Assembly (NCBI GenBank): GCA_025782395.1
Contig: JALGZD010000102.1
Span: 1-64,000, forward strand
Direction of reading: 5' to 3'
Origin: a bacterium
Lineage (GTDB): Bacteria; Joyebacterota; Joyebacteria; Joyebacterales; Joyebacteraceae
Length of the DNA: 64,000 nt
Shown: piece by piece, positions 17,081-26,688 of the stretch
Position numbering within the stretch: the stretch's first letter is position 1
Layout of the letters: every line of letters begins with the position of its first letter
Notes under the pieces: model-generated
Seen by the model: the letters and a program-made list of their open reading frames with translations, nothing else
Databases searched by the model: none
What the model was told of the DNA's origin: nothing
Position numbers and translations under genes: made by a program

Positions 17081-19512
17081 CGCATCGCCTCCGTCGCCCC
17101 GTCGGTCCACGGACGGGCAAGTTCCTCCACAGACAGCGTGAAGTCACCTCCAGCGATTCCAGTGAACGAGAGCCCAACGCCTGCCACGGTCGTGCCGACC
17201 CGGCTGTACCAGACACCCCGATCCTCCAGAACGTTCAGCAGACGATCCTCATCATCAGGCGCTACCTCCAGCAAGTACCCTCCCGCTTCCGAGAACAGCA
17301 ATACGAGATCGCGTTTGGCTTCCGACTCTCTCGTTCCGGCGAAGCCTGAGGGTCCCGTCTCTCCTGCGAGAGCAGCGGGTGATCCATCCAACCTCGGCAC
17401 GGAAATCCGCGCCCCGACACGACTATCCTCCGGCGATGTCAGAACCATTTCCGCTACGGCCACAGCAACCCCACCGTCGGAGATGTCGTGGCAGGATGCG
17501 GCCAGACCGCTCTCCGCGATGTCGGTAACGGCCGCCATCATATGCCTCTCGTCGTCGAAATCCACCTCCGGCACGGATGCTGTTGCATCGCCGGCAACGG
17601 TTCGCAGAACGGCGGATGCTCCAAGCTTCGCGCTCCGCCTCCCCAGCAGATAGATGGAGTTCCCTCCCGATTTGAATCCCATCGTCACGTGACGCGACAC
17701 ATCGACCAGACGGCCGACGCAGCAGACGATGGGAGACGGCAGTATGGCGCTTCCCCCCGAGGACTGGTTGTAGAAACTGACGTTTCCCGAGATCACGGGA
17801 ATCGGCTCGCCGCTATCCTTGAGGCCTATCCCCCGGGCCGCGTCTCCGATCCCTCGCACCGCTTCGACGAAATCATGGAAGACCTCAGGAACCTCCGGGT
17901 TGCCGAAATTGAGGCAATCGGTCAAAGCTATCGGGTGAGCACCCACGGCGGCCACGTTTCTCACCGATTCCGCGACCGCCACCGCACCGGCCTGATATGA
18001 ATCCACCGCTCCGTAGAACGGATTCCCGTCGCATGCCACAGCGACGCCGACGGCGGCGCCCGGTATCGGTGCGATCACGCCCGCATCCGCCTCTCCTGGA
18101 CGAACGATTGCGCAACCTTTGACCTCACACTCGTAGTGTCGGTAGACGTGTTCTCTTGATGCTACGTTGACCGACCCGAGGACATCCAGCAGCACGGCGC
18201 GCGGGTCGAGCCCGTCGGGAAGAACGTCCTCCTTGCAGACCGGCTCGCGCCCTCGGGACTCGCGCTTGTAGCAGACGCCTGTCGTGATCTGTTCCGTTGA
18301 GGCGTCACAGACGGTAGCACCTGCGTATTCGAGCACAAATCTGGCTTCCTGTATCACCTCCCCGATGACGGAAGCCCCGGATCCGTGGCAGATCTCCGGT
18401 AGCTCAAAGACCTCGTTGTAGATCCTGAGCACTTCAGGCGAGAGCTCCCTGGGAACGACGAGGCAGTAGCGCTCCTGCGTTTCCGAGCACGCTATCACCT
18501 CGGCCGGCAGATTACTCTCGGCCACGATCACTCTGGAAAGATCGATCCTGACGCCCAGCCCCGCGGCGGCGCCCAGTTCGGATGTTGCACACGCGATCCC
18601 GCCGGCGCCAAGATCCTTGAATCCGATCACGGCTCCCGAGTCGCGGACAAGCTTGAGGACTTCCCTCGTAGCGACGGCCAGCATTCTCTTGAGAAAGGGA
18701 TCCGGCACCTGAACTGCGTACTTGTCGTCCAGCGCCCGCTCTTCATCGAGGATTCTTGACGCGAAGGTGGCCCCGCCGAACCCGGAGGGATCCGTCGGTT
18801 TGCCGACGAGGATCACGTCGTAGTCTGAGTCCTTCGCTTCGAGGGGAATGCGGCTTCGGACGATCTCATCCTCGGCAACCAGACCGAGTGCCACAACATT
18901 GACGAGACAGTTCTCGTCAAATGAGGAATCGAAATAGACGTCACCGCCGAGATTCGGAACACCCAGCGCGTTGGCATACTGCCAGATACCCTCCACGACA
19001 CCGTGCACGATCTCCCTCGTCCGCTCACCATTCTCACCCATGGGATCACCGAAACGCAGGGGATCCAGCACGCCCACGACGTCCGCCCCCATGCAGTAGA
19101 CGTCCCTCACGATGCCGCCGATACCGGTGGCAGCGCCCTCATTCGGAACTACCTGGGAAGGATGGTTGTGGCTCTCGTGGGCGATCGCGATGCAGTAGCT
19201 CTTCCCGTTCACCGTGGCGAGGCGAACGATCCCGGCGTCCTCACCCGGTCCCAGCACGACGCCCGTTCCCTCAGTAGGAAGGTATTCGCCAAGCACTTCG
19301 CGGCTGCTCTTGTACGAACAGTGCTCGCTCCACATCGTGTTGAAGATGTTGCCTTCCACAACCGTGGGGTCGCGACCGAGAAGGGCCGCGACGCGACGCG
19401 CCTCACCGATTGTGAAGCTCAGTCCCGCGTGCGCCAGTCGGCGCAGAAGCTCATCGTCCTTGACGCCGAGTACTCTGATGACAGAAACAGAGGGCGCCGT
19501 CACCGCGCTCAA
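17077..19512 (-). CDS. purL: Phosphoribosylformylglycinamidine synthase subunit PurL
   Basis: 811 residues, the small PurL type that needs PurQ and PurS. The motif NTMWSEHCSYKSSR is at about 57-70, with repeated AIRS-like ATP-binding halves (KDLGAGGIACATSELG; CHDISDGGVAVAVAEM). The reaction converts FGAR to FGAM in de novo purine synthesis. The chosen start is a TTG at 19510-19512. GGAGG lies seven bases upstream, inside the end of htrA, and the TTG overlaps the htrA TGA. A GTG three codons later is too far from that site. Confidence 0.95.
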   Translation of the reverse strand: MSAVTAPSVSVIRVLGVKDDELLRRLAHAGLSFTIGEARRVAALLGRDPTVVEGNIFNTMWSEHCSYKSSREVLGEYLPTEGTGVVLGPGEDAGIVRLATVNGKSYCIAIAHESHNHPSQVVPNEGAATGIGGIVRDVYCMGADVVGVLDPLRFGDPMGENGERTREIVHGVVEGIWQYANALGVPNLGGDVYFDSSFDENCLVNVVALGLVAEDEIVRSRIPLEAKDSDYDVILVGKPTDPSGFGGATFASRILDEERALDDKYAVQVPDPFLKRMLAVATREVLKLVRDSGAVIGFKDLGAGGIACATSELGAAAGLGVRIDLSRVIVAESNLPAEVIACSETQERYCLVVPRELSPEVLRIYNEVFELPEICHGSGASVIGEVIQEARFVLEYAGATVCDASTEQITTGVCYKRESRGREPVCKEDVLPDGLDPRAVLLDVLGSVNVASREHVYRHYECEVKGCAIVRPGEADAGVIAPIPGAAVGVAVACDGNPFYGAVDSYQAGAVAVAESVRNVAAVGAHPIALTDCLNFGNPEVPEVFHDFVEAVRGIGDAARGIGLKDSGEPIPVISGNVSFYNQSSGGSAILPSPIVCCVGRLVDVSRHVTMGFKSGGNSIYLLGRRSAKLGASAVLRTVAGDATASVPEVDFDDERHMMAAVTDIAESGLAASCHDISDGGVAVAVAEMVLTSPEDSRVGARISVPRLDGSPAALAGETGPSGFAGTRESEAKRDLVLLFSEAGGYLLEVAPDDEDRLLNVLEDRGVWYSRVGTTVAGVGLSFTGIAGGDFTLSVEELARPWTDGATEAMR

Positions 19513-20639
19513 CCAGGGACCTCCTCCAGCTTGATGTTCAGTTCCCGAGTGCGGCCCCTGCGGATCGCCGTCACCGTAATCGCGTCACCGACCTTTGCGG
19601 CGAACGTCGCCCTCCGGACCTCGGCCGCGTTTGACACGGCAACACCATTCACAGCGATGATCACGTCACCCGGCCTGAGGCCCGCGCGATCGGCGGGGCT
19701 CTCCGGTTCCACCGCAGCCACAAGTGTTCCGTCAGCACCGGCCAGATCGAGAGCGCGTGCGACGAGCGGCGTCACGTTCACAAGCCCCATTCCGATCCAG
19801 ATATCCCTGACCCTGCCGTAGCGAACCAGCTCGTCTACAAGGACGCGCGCCGTATTGATCGGAATCGCAAAGCTCATCCCGAAGTACGCGCCGTCCTCCG
19901 ATGAGAGCGTGAATGTGCTGATACCGATGACCTCACCACTGCTGTTCACCAGAGGGCCTCCAGAGTTACCACGATTGATCGCCGCATCAGTCTGGATCAT
20001 GTCCTTGTACACTGCCGACGTACCCGACGGCTGGATGTCTCTGTGGAGGGCGCTGACCACGCCGGCGGTCACCGTCGGCTCTGCGTCGTTCAGGATATAT
20101 CCAAACGGATTCCCGATGGCCACTACCCATTCCCCGATCAGAACACCGTCCGAGTCTCCCAGCGGCGCTGTCGGAAGATCGTTCCCATCAATCTTGACGA
20201 CCGCAAGATCGTAGCGCTGGTCCGCACCCACAACGGTTCCGTCGAACTCCCGGCCATCCCGCAACACGACCTTGACTTCGCTGCCGCCCCGCACAACATG
20301 GTCGTTCGTGAGAATGTAACCGTCCGAGTCGATGATGAACCCCGACCCTACGTCGTATCTTCCTCTGTACACCCTGTCAGGATAGTAGCCTCGGAAGAAG
20401 CGTTCAAAGAGACCATCGTCCGGAAACGGGCTGTTCCGGACGAGGTGTGACTTTACCGCGCTTATGGAGACCGTAGCAGGCCCTACCCGCTCGGCCGCTG
20501 ATACGATGGCCGTGCGTCTCGATTCTCCTGGACCTTGTTCGGCCCCAAGCCTCGACCGCAGCGAGTTGACGGACACAACCAGCCCGCTCGTCACTCCAGC
20601 AAGAACGAACACAAGGGCAAGGATGATCACTCTTGTCAT
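19509..20639 (-). CDS. HtrA/DegP-like S1C serine protease with PDZ domain
   Basis: About 376 residues. An N-terminal hydrophobic signal or anchor (IILALVFVLAGVTSGLVV) directs it to the envelope. The trypsin-like triad is visible as His in YILTNDHVV, Asp in YDLAVVKID and Ser in RGNSGGPL. One PDZ domain follows (about 275-370, GLRPGDVIIAVNGVAV). Such proteases degrade or refold damaged periplasmic proteins. The start ATG at 20639 begins the signal. Longer in-frame readings run into the upstream aldolase gene. It overlaps purL, an unrelated function, by TTGA. Confidence 0.92.
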   Translation of the reverse strand: MTRVIILALVFVLAGVTSGLVVSVNSLRSRLGAEQGPGESRRTAIVSAAERVGPATVSISAVKSHLVRNSPFPDDGLFERFFRGYYPDRVYRGRYDVGSGFIIDSDGYILTNDHVVRGGSEVKVVLRDGREFDGTVVGADQRYDLAVVKIDGNDLPTAPLGDSDGVLIGEWVVAIGNPFGYILNDAEPTVTAGVVSALHRDIQPSGTSAVYKDMIQTDAAINRGNSGGPLVNSSGEVIGISTFTLSSEDGAYFGMSFAIPINTARVLVDELVRYGRVRDIWIGMGLVNVTPLVARALDLAGADGTLVAAVEPESPADRAGLRPGDVIIAVNGVAVSNAAEVRRATFAAKVGDAITVTAIRRGRTRELNIKLEEVPG

Positions 20640-20652
20640 TCTCGCGTCCAGC

Positions 20653-21309
20653 TCAACCTCCCTGGCGCTCCCTGACCTTCTCCCAGTCCGCCAGGAACGC
20701 ATCGATTCCCTTGTCGGTGAGGGGGTGATTGAACATTTTCTCGAAGACCGCGTGCGGAATCGTAGCAATGTGCGCGCCCGCAATGAGGGATTCAACGACG
20801 TGAAGCGGATGTCTCACGCTCGCGACAATCACCTCGGTGTCGAAGCAGTAGTTGTCGTAGATCGTGAGGATCTCGCGCACGAGATCCATTCCAACCTGCC
20901 CTGCGTCGTCCAGCCGTCCGATGAACGGACTGACGAAAGAGGCCCCCGCCTTCGCTGCGATGAACGCCTGGTTGGCTGAAAAAACGAGTGTGCAGTTCGT
21001 GCGAATCCCCAGACCAGCGAGCTCACGGATCGCCTTCGATCCCTCTTTCGTCATCGGGATCTTCACGACGACATTCTCGTGGATCCTGGCAAGCTCCGTC
21101 GCCTCCGCGACCATACCGGCGCTGTTGAGACTCACTACCTCAGCGCTGACCGGACCGTCGACAACCTCGCATATCTCGCGAATGATGTCTTCGAACTTGC
21201 CCTCGACGCGCGATATCAGAGTCGGATTCGTCGTAACACCGTCAACCAGACCGGATGCCGCCGCCTCTCGGATATCCTCAATGTTCGCCGTGTCCAGAAA
21301 TATCTTCAC
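20653..21309 (-). CDS. Transaldolase / fructose-6-phosphate aldolase family protein
   Basis: About 218 residues, the short TalC/FSA type. It opens with [21 protein letters not shown] follows, and the Schiff-base lysine is in VKIPMTKEG (about residue 85). Either transaldolase or fructose-6-phosphate aldolase activity is possible, and sequence alone does not separate them. The start is a GTG at 21307-21309 with GGGAGG upstream. It overlaps the end of truA by 32 bases. Confidence 0.92.
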   Translation of the reverse strand: MKIFLDTANIEDIREAAASGLVDGVTTNPTLISRVEGKFEDIIREICEVVDGPVSAEVVSLNSAGMVAEATELARIHENVVVKIPMTKEGSKAIRELAGLGIRTNCTLVFSANQAFIAAKAGASFVSPFIGRLDDAGQVGMDLVREILTIYDNYCFDTEVIVASVRHPLHVVESLIAGAHIATIPHAVFEKMFNHPLTDKGIDAFLADWEKVRERQGG

Positions 21310-22066
21310 TCTGCGCCTCCCCCCCGTATTCGATTCGCTCCAGGTAGAGGCCCCATGGTGGAACTGTGGGACCCCCCCGGCCGCGGTCACGAGCATCGAT
21401 GATCTCAGGGACGCTCCCGGCCGAGATCCTTCCTCTGCCGACTTCGACCAGAGTCCCTACGATTGAACGAACCATGCCGCGCAGGAACCTGTCGGCTTCG
21501 ATTCTAAGAACCAGCATCCCTCCATGTTCAGAAAACCATTCTAGCGAAATAGCGTCGATACGGCAACGGTGATGCTTCGGTTCGCTCCCCGTGAGGCAGA
21601 AAGACGAGCAGTCGATCACCCCGTCGAACGGCTCGAGTGCCGCCTCCATTGCATCCCTGTCCAGAGCCCCCTTCACAAACCAGCGGCGCCCGCGCCAGAT
21701 GGGGCTCTCTCTGAACCCCATGAGATAGAGGTACGATCTTGACACCGCATCGAAACGGGCATTGAAATCCGCCCCGACATCCTCCGCGGAGACGATGAGA
21801 ACGTCCTCATTGAGCCTGGCGTTCAGCGCCGTCTGCAGCTTCTCAGTGGGGAGCGTCAGGTCCGTCTCCACATGGGCAACCTGGCCCAGCGCGTGGACTC
21901 CGGCATCCGTTCGACCCGCCCCGTGCACCCGAACATCGAGCCCCGCAAGAGCCGAGAACGCGGCCTCAAGATCGCCCTGGACGGTCCGCACGCCGGGCTG
22001 CACCTGCCAGCCCGAGAAACCGGAGCCATCGTACTCGATCGTCAACTTGACTTTCCGTGCACTCAT
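21278..22066 (-). CDS. truA: tRNA pseudouridine synthase A
   Basis: 262 residues. The catalytic Asp is in the conserved [14 protein letters not shown] (about 50-63), and the N-terminal [19 protein letters not shown] is characteristic. It converts uridines 38-40 of the tRNA anticodon stem to pseudouridine. The late [19 protein letters not shown] motif confirms TruA. It is flanked by ecfT upstream and the aldolase gene downstream in one tight unit. Confidence 0.95.
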   Translation of the reverse strand: MSARKVKLTIEYDGSGFSGWQVQPGVRTVQGDLEAAFSALAGLDVRVHGAGRTDAGVHALGQVAHVETDLTLPTEKLQTALNARLNEDVLIVSAEDVGADFNARFDAVSRSYLYLMGFRESPIWRGRRWFVKGALDRDAMEAALEPFDGVIDCSSFCLTGSEPKHHRCRIDAISLEWFSEHGGMLVLRIEADRFLRGMVRSIVGTLVEVGRGRISAGSVPEIIDARDRGRGGPTVPPWGLYLERIEYGGEAQSEDISGHGEH

Positions 22067-22093
22067 CTTCGGTCGTTCTCCCAGCTACGCTCC

Positions 22094-22894
22094 TCAGAAC
22101 CACCGGGGCACGGCAAGCGTTGCCCCCGCCACCACTACCAGAAGGGCAATGGCCAACCCGTCCCGCCGCTGGAGCTTCAATTCGACATACTTCGTCCTTC
22201 CCAGCGCACCACGGTAGCACCTCGCGTCCATGGCGAGGGCCAGCTCGTCCGCTCTTCTGAATGCGCTCGCGAAGAGCGGTATGAGTATCGGGACCGCGCT
22301 TCTGGCTCTCGCGACAGCTCCGCCTTCAAAGCTCACCCCGCGCCCTATCTGGGCCTTCATTATCCTCCCCGCCTCATCCAGAAGAGTCGGAATGAACCTC
22401 AGCGCAATCACTGAGATCATAGCCAGCTCATGAACCGGAAGACCGATGGAGCCGAGTGGCTTCAAGAGCTTCTCAAGACCGTCGCCCAGATCCACCGGCG
22501 ACGTTGTCGCGGTCAGAAGCGTGGCGATCGTGACCATGAGCCCTACGCGCCAGGCGAAGATCCCTCCCATAACCAGGCCCTCACGAGTGAACCACGGGAT
22601 CGAGGCCACGAGCGGGGCGCCGTCGGTCAGAAGAGCGTGCATCACGAAGATCACGATCAGAAGCCACTTGAGCGACCCGAGGTTTCTGAAAAGGAAACCA
22701 AGTGGCAGACGCGATGCCACTGCCACCATGAGCATCGTCAACGTCAGGATCGCGTACGCACTCCACCCCTGGACCGCGATGACTATCACAAGGAGGGCAA
22801 AGGCACCCGTCATCTTCACCCTCGGGTCGAGGCTATGAACGGGCGACTTGGTGGATACGAACCGGCCTAGTGTGAGATCGTTCAGTAGTCCCAT
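22094..22894 (-). CDS. ecfT: ECF transporter transmembrane component EcfT
   Basis: About 266 residues with several hydrophobic helices. The C-terminal coupling segment (RADELALAMDARCYRG) is the EcfT signature that contacts the EcfA ATPases. The early SPVHSLDPRVKM is also typical. EcfT joins the EcfA1/A2 pair and a substrate-binding S component for vitamin or metal uptake. Neither EcfA nor an S component is present in this window. The ATG at 22894 has GGAG ten bases upstream. The gene overlaps nothing and follows asd by 24 bases. Confidence 0.85.
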   Translation of the reverse strand: MGLLNDLTLGRFVSTKSPVHSLDPRVKMTGAFALLVIVIAVQGWSAYAILTLTMLMVAVASRLPLGFLFRNLGSLKWLLIVIFVMHALLTDGAPLVASIPWFTREGLVMGGIFAWRVGLMVTIATLLTATTSPVDLGDGLEKLLKPLGSIGLPVHELAMISVIALRFIPTLLDEAGRIMKAQIGRGVSFEGGAVARARSAVPILIPLFASAFRRADELALAMDARCYRGALGRTKYVELKLQRRDGLAIALLVVVAGATLAVPRWF

Positions 22895-22918
22895 CTGAGA
22901 ACCGCTCCACAACAGGAA

Positions 22919-23935
22919 TCAGCTGGATGACTGGTCGAGGAGAAGCTCGGCAATCTGGACGGCATTGAGCGCTGCCCCCTTGCGGAGATTGTCGGCGACT
23001 ACCCACATCCAAAGGCCATTGGTAACAGAAGTGTCGCGGCGGATTCGCCCGACCCACGTCTCATCGGTTCCGGACGACGACAGTTGTGTCGGGTAGATGG
23101 CGTCGGACGGATCGTCCAGGACCTTGATCCCCGGAGAGTCGCCGAGAACCCGCCTGGCCTCCTCAGGAGAAAGCTCGCTCTCAAGCTCAACACAGAGCGC
23201 CAACGCGTGAGAGCGAAAGACCGGCACGCGCACGCACGTCGCCGCAACCGGCAGTTCGGGCAGATCGAGGATCTTCCGCGTCTCGAGGACCATCTTGGTC
23301 TCCTCGCGCGTGTTCCCGTCTCCGTCGATCGCATCGATGTGAGGTATGCAGTTGAAGGCGATCTGATGTGGATAGACGCGCGAGATGACCGGCTGGCCGG
23401 CCAGCACTGATCGGGACTGCTCACTGAGCTCCTCGATGGCAGCCTTCCCGGTTCCCGAGACCGACTGATACGTGGAGACGACAACGCGCTTGATTCCCAC
23501 CGTGTCCTGGAGCGGCTTCAGAACAAGCACCATCTGGATCGTGGAGCAGTTTGGATTGGCAATGATGCCCGACTGCTGATTGACAGCCCTGGCGTTCACC
23601 TCAGGAACCACCAGAGGGACATCATCTTCCATTCGAAACGCTCGGCTGTTATCTATCGCTACAGCACCGCCAGCCACGGCGAGCGGTACGAACTCTCGGG
23701 AGACAGAGGCTCCAGTCGCGAAGAGGACTATGTCCAGCCCCAGAAGAGCATCTGCCGTAAGCTCCTGCACGGGGACATCCCGTGTACCGAACGGAACCGA
23801 GCGAGCGTCTCCCCGATCCGAGGCCATCGCCCTCACCGATTCCGCGGGGAACGCGCGCTCGCTGATTACGGCCAGCATTTCCAGACCGACGGCACCGGTG
23901 GCGCCCGCGACCCCAACCCTCACTGGTTGCTTCAC
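22919..23935 (-). CDS. asd: Aspartate-semialdehyde dehydrogenase
   Basis: About 338 residues. The Rossmann motif VGVAGATGAVG lies at the N-terminus and the catalytic Cys is in NPNCSTIQMV (about 130). It reduces aspartyl phosphate to aspartate semialdehyde for lysine, threonine, methionine and diaminopimelate. I chose the GTG at 23935, which follows AAGGGG by five bases. A GTG at 23950 lacks a site. It is the first gene of the asd-ecfT-truA-aldolase-htrA-pur run. Confidence 0.95.
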   Translation of the reverse strand: MKQPVRVGVAGATGAVGLEMLAVISERAFPAESVRAMASDRGDARSVPFGTRDVPVQELTADALLGLDIVLFATGASVSREFVPLAVAGGAVAIDNSRAFRMEDDVPLVVPEVNARAVNQQSGIIANPNCSTIQMVLVLKPLQDTVGIKRVVVSTYQSVSGTGKAAIEELSEQSRSVLAGQPVISRVYPHQIAFNCIPHIDAIDGDGNTREETKMVLETRKILDLPELPVAATCVRVPVFRSHALALCVELESELSPEEARRVLGDSPGIKVLDDPSDAIYPTQLSSSGTDETWVGRIRRDTSVTNGLWMWVVADNLRKGAALNAVQIAELLLDQSSS

Positions 23936-24010
23936 CTGTTCCCCTTCCACCGCTGGTGTCTTCTATTTGCTCTTCTGCCGCTGGTGTCGTCTGCGGTGCA
24001 GATCTCCACG

Positions 24011-24859
24011 TCAGATCGCTTCCAGCGCTCCGGCCGGCAGCCATCCTTCGAGATCTGTCCCCGAAACCGAGACCCGGGTCCAGTCGCCTCTCTGCTCCGA
24101 AAGCCTGACCTTCGCACCCTCGTGCAGCCGGAACTCCAAGATGAACTCCTCACCCGGACCGGTCCTTGCGCCCGTCTCTTCCACAATGATGACGGCCTCA
24201 CGCACTGCGTGAAGACGGTAGACCTTCGTGCCCGCCGCAATTCCCACGAGAACGAGCACTGTCAGAAGACCGAGCGACACTCCGAGCGGCCATCCCGCCA
24301 TCCCACCACGAACGATTCCAATGATAATCGTGATGATCACCAATCCGTAGAGAAGACTTGCAAGCATAACGAGCATCGCAGGATCGACTTCGGACCATAT
24401 TCCTTCGAGAACGCCGCCAAGACCACCCGTCGCCACGCGTCCCTGGCGGTCGGCGAGCGCCGCCCTGATGAATTCAAGGTTCGCTCGCGCGTCTGAGTGC
24501 CCCGGTGCGATTCTGAGTCCTCGCTCGTAGCTGATAACTGCGTGCCCCACATCTCCGGACTTGTAGCAGGTGTTACCGAGATTATAGAGAACATCGGCGC
24601 CTCCGAACCCATTCTCGACGAGTTCTTCATACGCTGCCCTGGCCTCGGCGAATTCACCTTCAGAATAGAGCGCGTTCGCGGCGCGGAAGATCTCGGTGGC
24701 GCCTGAGCTGCCCAGCATTTCGGCCGCGGGAGCCGGTTCTCTACCCGCCAACAGCACCAAGGCGATCACCATCGGTACCAACCCCAGCACGGCAAGCGCC
24801 GCCCCGGAGGTAAGCGAGAGCGAACTCATCCATGGTGGCACTCGAACAGCTCGCTTCAT
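24011..24859 (-). CDS. BatE-like protein (TPR plus SH3)
   Basis: 282 residues. An N-terminal hydrophobic segment (about 18-40) is followed by TPR repeats (about 55-125, DVLYNLGNTCYKSGDVGHAV). Two membrane helices follow (about 155-205), then an SH3-like domain (ARTGPGEEFILEF..GWLP). This order matches BatE of the aerotolerance operon. The ATG overlaps the BatD stop by ATGA, so it is the last member of the moxR/bat cluster. The molecular role of Bat proteins is not settled. Confidence 0.82.
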   Translation of the reverse strand: MKRAVRVPPWMSSLSLTSGAALAVLGLVPMVIALVLLAGREPAPAAEMLGSSGATEIFRAANALYSEGEFAEARAAYEELVENGFGGADVLYNLGNTCYKSGDVGHAVISYERGLRIAPGHSDARANLEFIRAALADRQGRVATGGLGGVLEGIWSEVDPAMLVMLASLLYGLVIITIIIGIVRGGMAGWPLGVSLGLLTVLVLVGIAAGTKVYRLHAVREAVIIVEETGARTGPGEEFILEFRLHEGAKVRLSEQRGDWTRVSVSGTDLEGWLPAGALEAI

Positions 24860-26688
24860 CTGCGCCTCCTCGCCCGGAGTCTCTCGATACCCCTGATGCA
24901 GATGCCGGTCTCCTCAACGATCTCGGCCGTTGTGAGCGAAGCGTCCGAACCCGCGAACCTGCTCAGATCACAAGCCGATAGAAGAGAGACCACACGGTCG
25001 GCCAGTGCCGCATCCGCGCCTGCTTCCGTCAGTGCTGCTCTGAGCTGATCGGATCTCATTCCTCGTGCGGCAACCCCCAAGCGATCCCCAATGAAATCGA
25101 CCGTGAGCCGCGCCACGCTGGAGCACGTTCCAGCGTGATCCCCCGCAGCGGAGGCCGCGTCTGCGATCTTCAGCTGACGGCGGACACGCGCCGGGGCTTT
25201 GAGGAAGCGCTCGAGGCCGCTGTCCTGCGAGAGGCGTCTCCTCCTGCTCTTCCACACCCAGACCATCACAAGGGACAGAAGCGGGAGAAGCTGCGAGAGC
25301 AGGAAAGCAGGCCGCAGGTACAGCGGACGCGACACTCTCCGCAAGGATCCGGCCGGCTCCCTGATGTACCGGATGTCCGCACCGACTCTCGATATCACGG
25401 CCCCCACCGTTCCCGTCACCTGTTCATCGATCGTGGTCCGCGGAGTCACTTTGAGCACGATGTCGTCTGTTCCCACGACATCGTAGCGGCCCCGGCCAGG
25501 ATCAAAATACGCCAGTTCAACGCCGGGAATCGTGAGAGCTCCGGCCCACTGTGGAACACACACGTACTCAAACGTTCTGACGCCGCCCACGACGCCGTTC
25601 TTCTTCGTGATTTTGGTCGAGCTTCCCGATTCGTACATCTTGAACCCGGGAAGATCGTCCGGCACCGGCGCCGGAATTGTCCGCACGTTCCCGGTTCCGC
25701 CCAGAGTCACCAGGAGCGTCACGGGCTTGAGCTCCTGCACCTCTTGCACATCCACCGACGCTTCCATCGTGTAGCGTCCAACAGCACCCCGAAATCCCTG
25801 AGCACGCCCTGCTGACGGAAGGGGCAGAATCTCGATCGTAATGGGTTTCGTGCGAAGAGTCCTTTTCTCGCCCCGTGTTCTGAAAAAGGTGAACGGGACT
25901 CCCTCGCCGTAGTAGCTCAGGTGCGCCTCTCCGACGGTCGCAGTCCCGACCGCAGCGCCGAAAAGCGCAGTTCGTATCTCGGTTACCTGGTACCGCTTGC
26001 CGGCGACTATCTCGACATACTCTTCAGGCGGCGGCAGATCTTCCGTCCAGAATCCGGTCAGATCCGGGCTCTCGTACCGCGGACTGCGCACATTTACTCT
26101 CCTGTAGTACTTGAACGAGAGCGTGATCTGTTCGTCCACGTACGCCTCGGTCTTGTCGACAGCCATCGTAACGAATATATCGTCTGAAGCAGCTGTCCGG
26201 TTCCCTGTGGATTCCCTCACCTCCATCTCGCCGCCCGCCTGGCTCGATTGCCCTTCGACAACGTCTATCTCGATCGGCCTCGAGCTGTAGACTGCACCGT
26301 CAACTTCTACCTCCACGGGACCGAGCACGAAGCTCCCCGTCTCTCTGGGGAGCAAACTGTAGTTCCACTGCTTAGAGCTCGTTATCCGCCCGTTTACTAT
26401 GCTCATATTGCTCGAGGTTCCCGAGGAGTAGACTGTGAACTGATCCGTGATCCGACCGAGCTCCGGCGCGGGGACGTTCATCGCTCCCTCTACGGCCACG
26501 CTCAGCGTGAAGGTCTCGTTGAGAGAAACCACCGAGCTGCTCACGTTCGCAGTCACGGTGATGCCCGCCGCCTCTGCCGCCGGCGGAACCAGTGCAAGGA
26601 AAGCCATGACACCGATCAGGAGCGCGAGTCGTCCTCGCGGCCGTGATCGCCTGCACGAAGTCCTGCACCGTCTACCAGTCCTTGTCAA
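24856..26688 (-). CDS. BatD-like oxygen-tolerance protein
   Basis: About 610 residues. A signal peptide (LALLIGVMAFLALVPPAAEA) is followed by Ig-like beta domains with repeated VGEAHL and LGPVEVEVDG-type strands. A membrane helix lies near 460-480 and a cytoplasmic helical C-terminus (AASAAGDHAGTCSSVARL) ends the protein. No ATG precedes the signal in frame. I use the TTG at 26688, which overlaps the BatC end by 17 bases. A GTG at 26739 with GGGGAG upstream would add 17 basic residues and is possible. BatD proteins are thought to act in the envelope with VWA partners. Confidence 0.8.
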   Translation of the reverse strand: MTRTGRRCRTSCRRSRPRGRLALLIGVMAFLALVPPAAEAAGITVTANVSSSVVSLNETFTLSVAVEGAMNVPAPELGRITDQFTVYSSGTSSNMSIVNGRITSSKQWNYSLLPRETGSFVLGPVEVEVDGAVYSSRPIEIDVVEGQSSQAGGEMEVRESTGNRTAASDDIFVTMAVDKTEAYVDEQITLSFKYYRRVNVRSPRYESPDLTGFWTEDLPPPEEYVEIVAGKRYQVTEIRTALFGAAVGTATVGEAHLSYYGEGVPFTFFRTRGEKRTLRTKPITIEILPLPSAGRAQGFRGAVGRYTMEASVDVQEVQELKPVTLLVTLGGTGNVRTIPAPVPDDLPGFKMYESGSSTKITKKNGVVGGVRTFEYVCVPQWAGALTIPGVELAYFDPGRGRYDVVGTDDIVLKVTPRTTIDEQVTGTVGAVISRVGADIRYIREPAGSLRRVSRPLYLRPAFLLSQLLPLLSLVMVWVWKSRRRRLSQDSGLERFLKAPARVRRQLKIADAASAAGDHAGTCSSVARLTVDFIGDRLGVAARGMRSDQLRAALTEAGADAALADRVVSLLSACDLSRFAGSDASLTTAEIVEETGICIRGIERLRARRRR

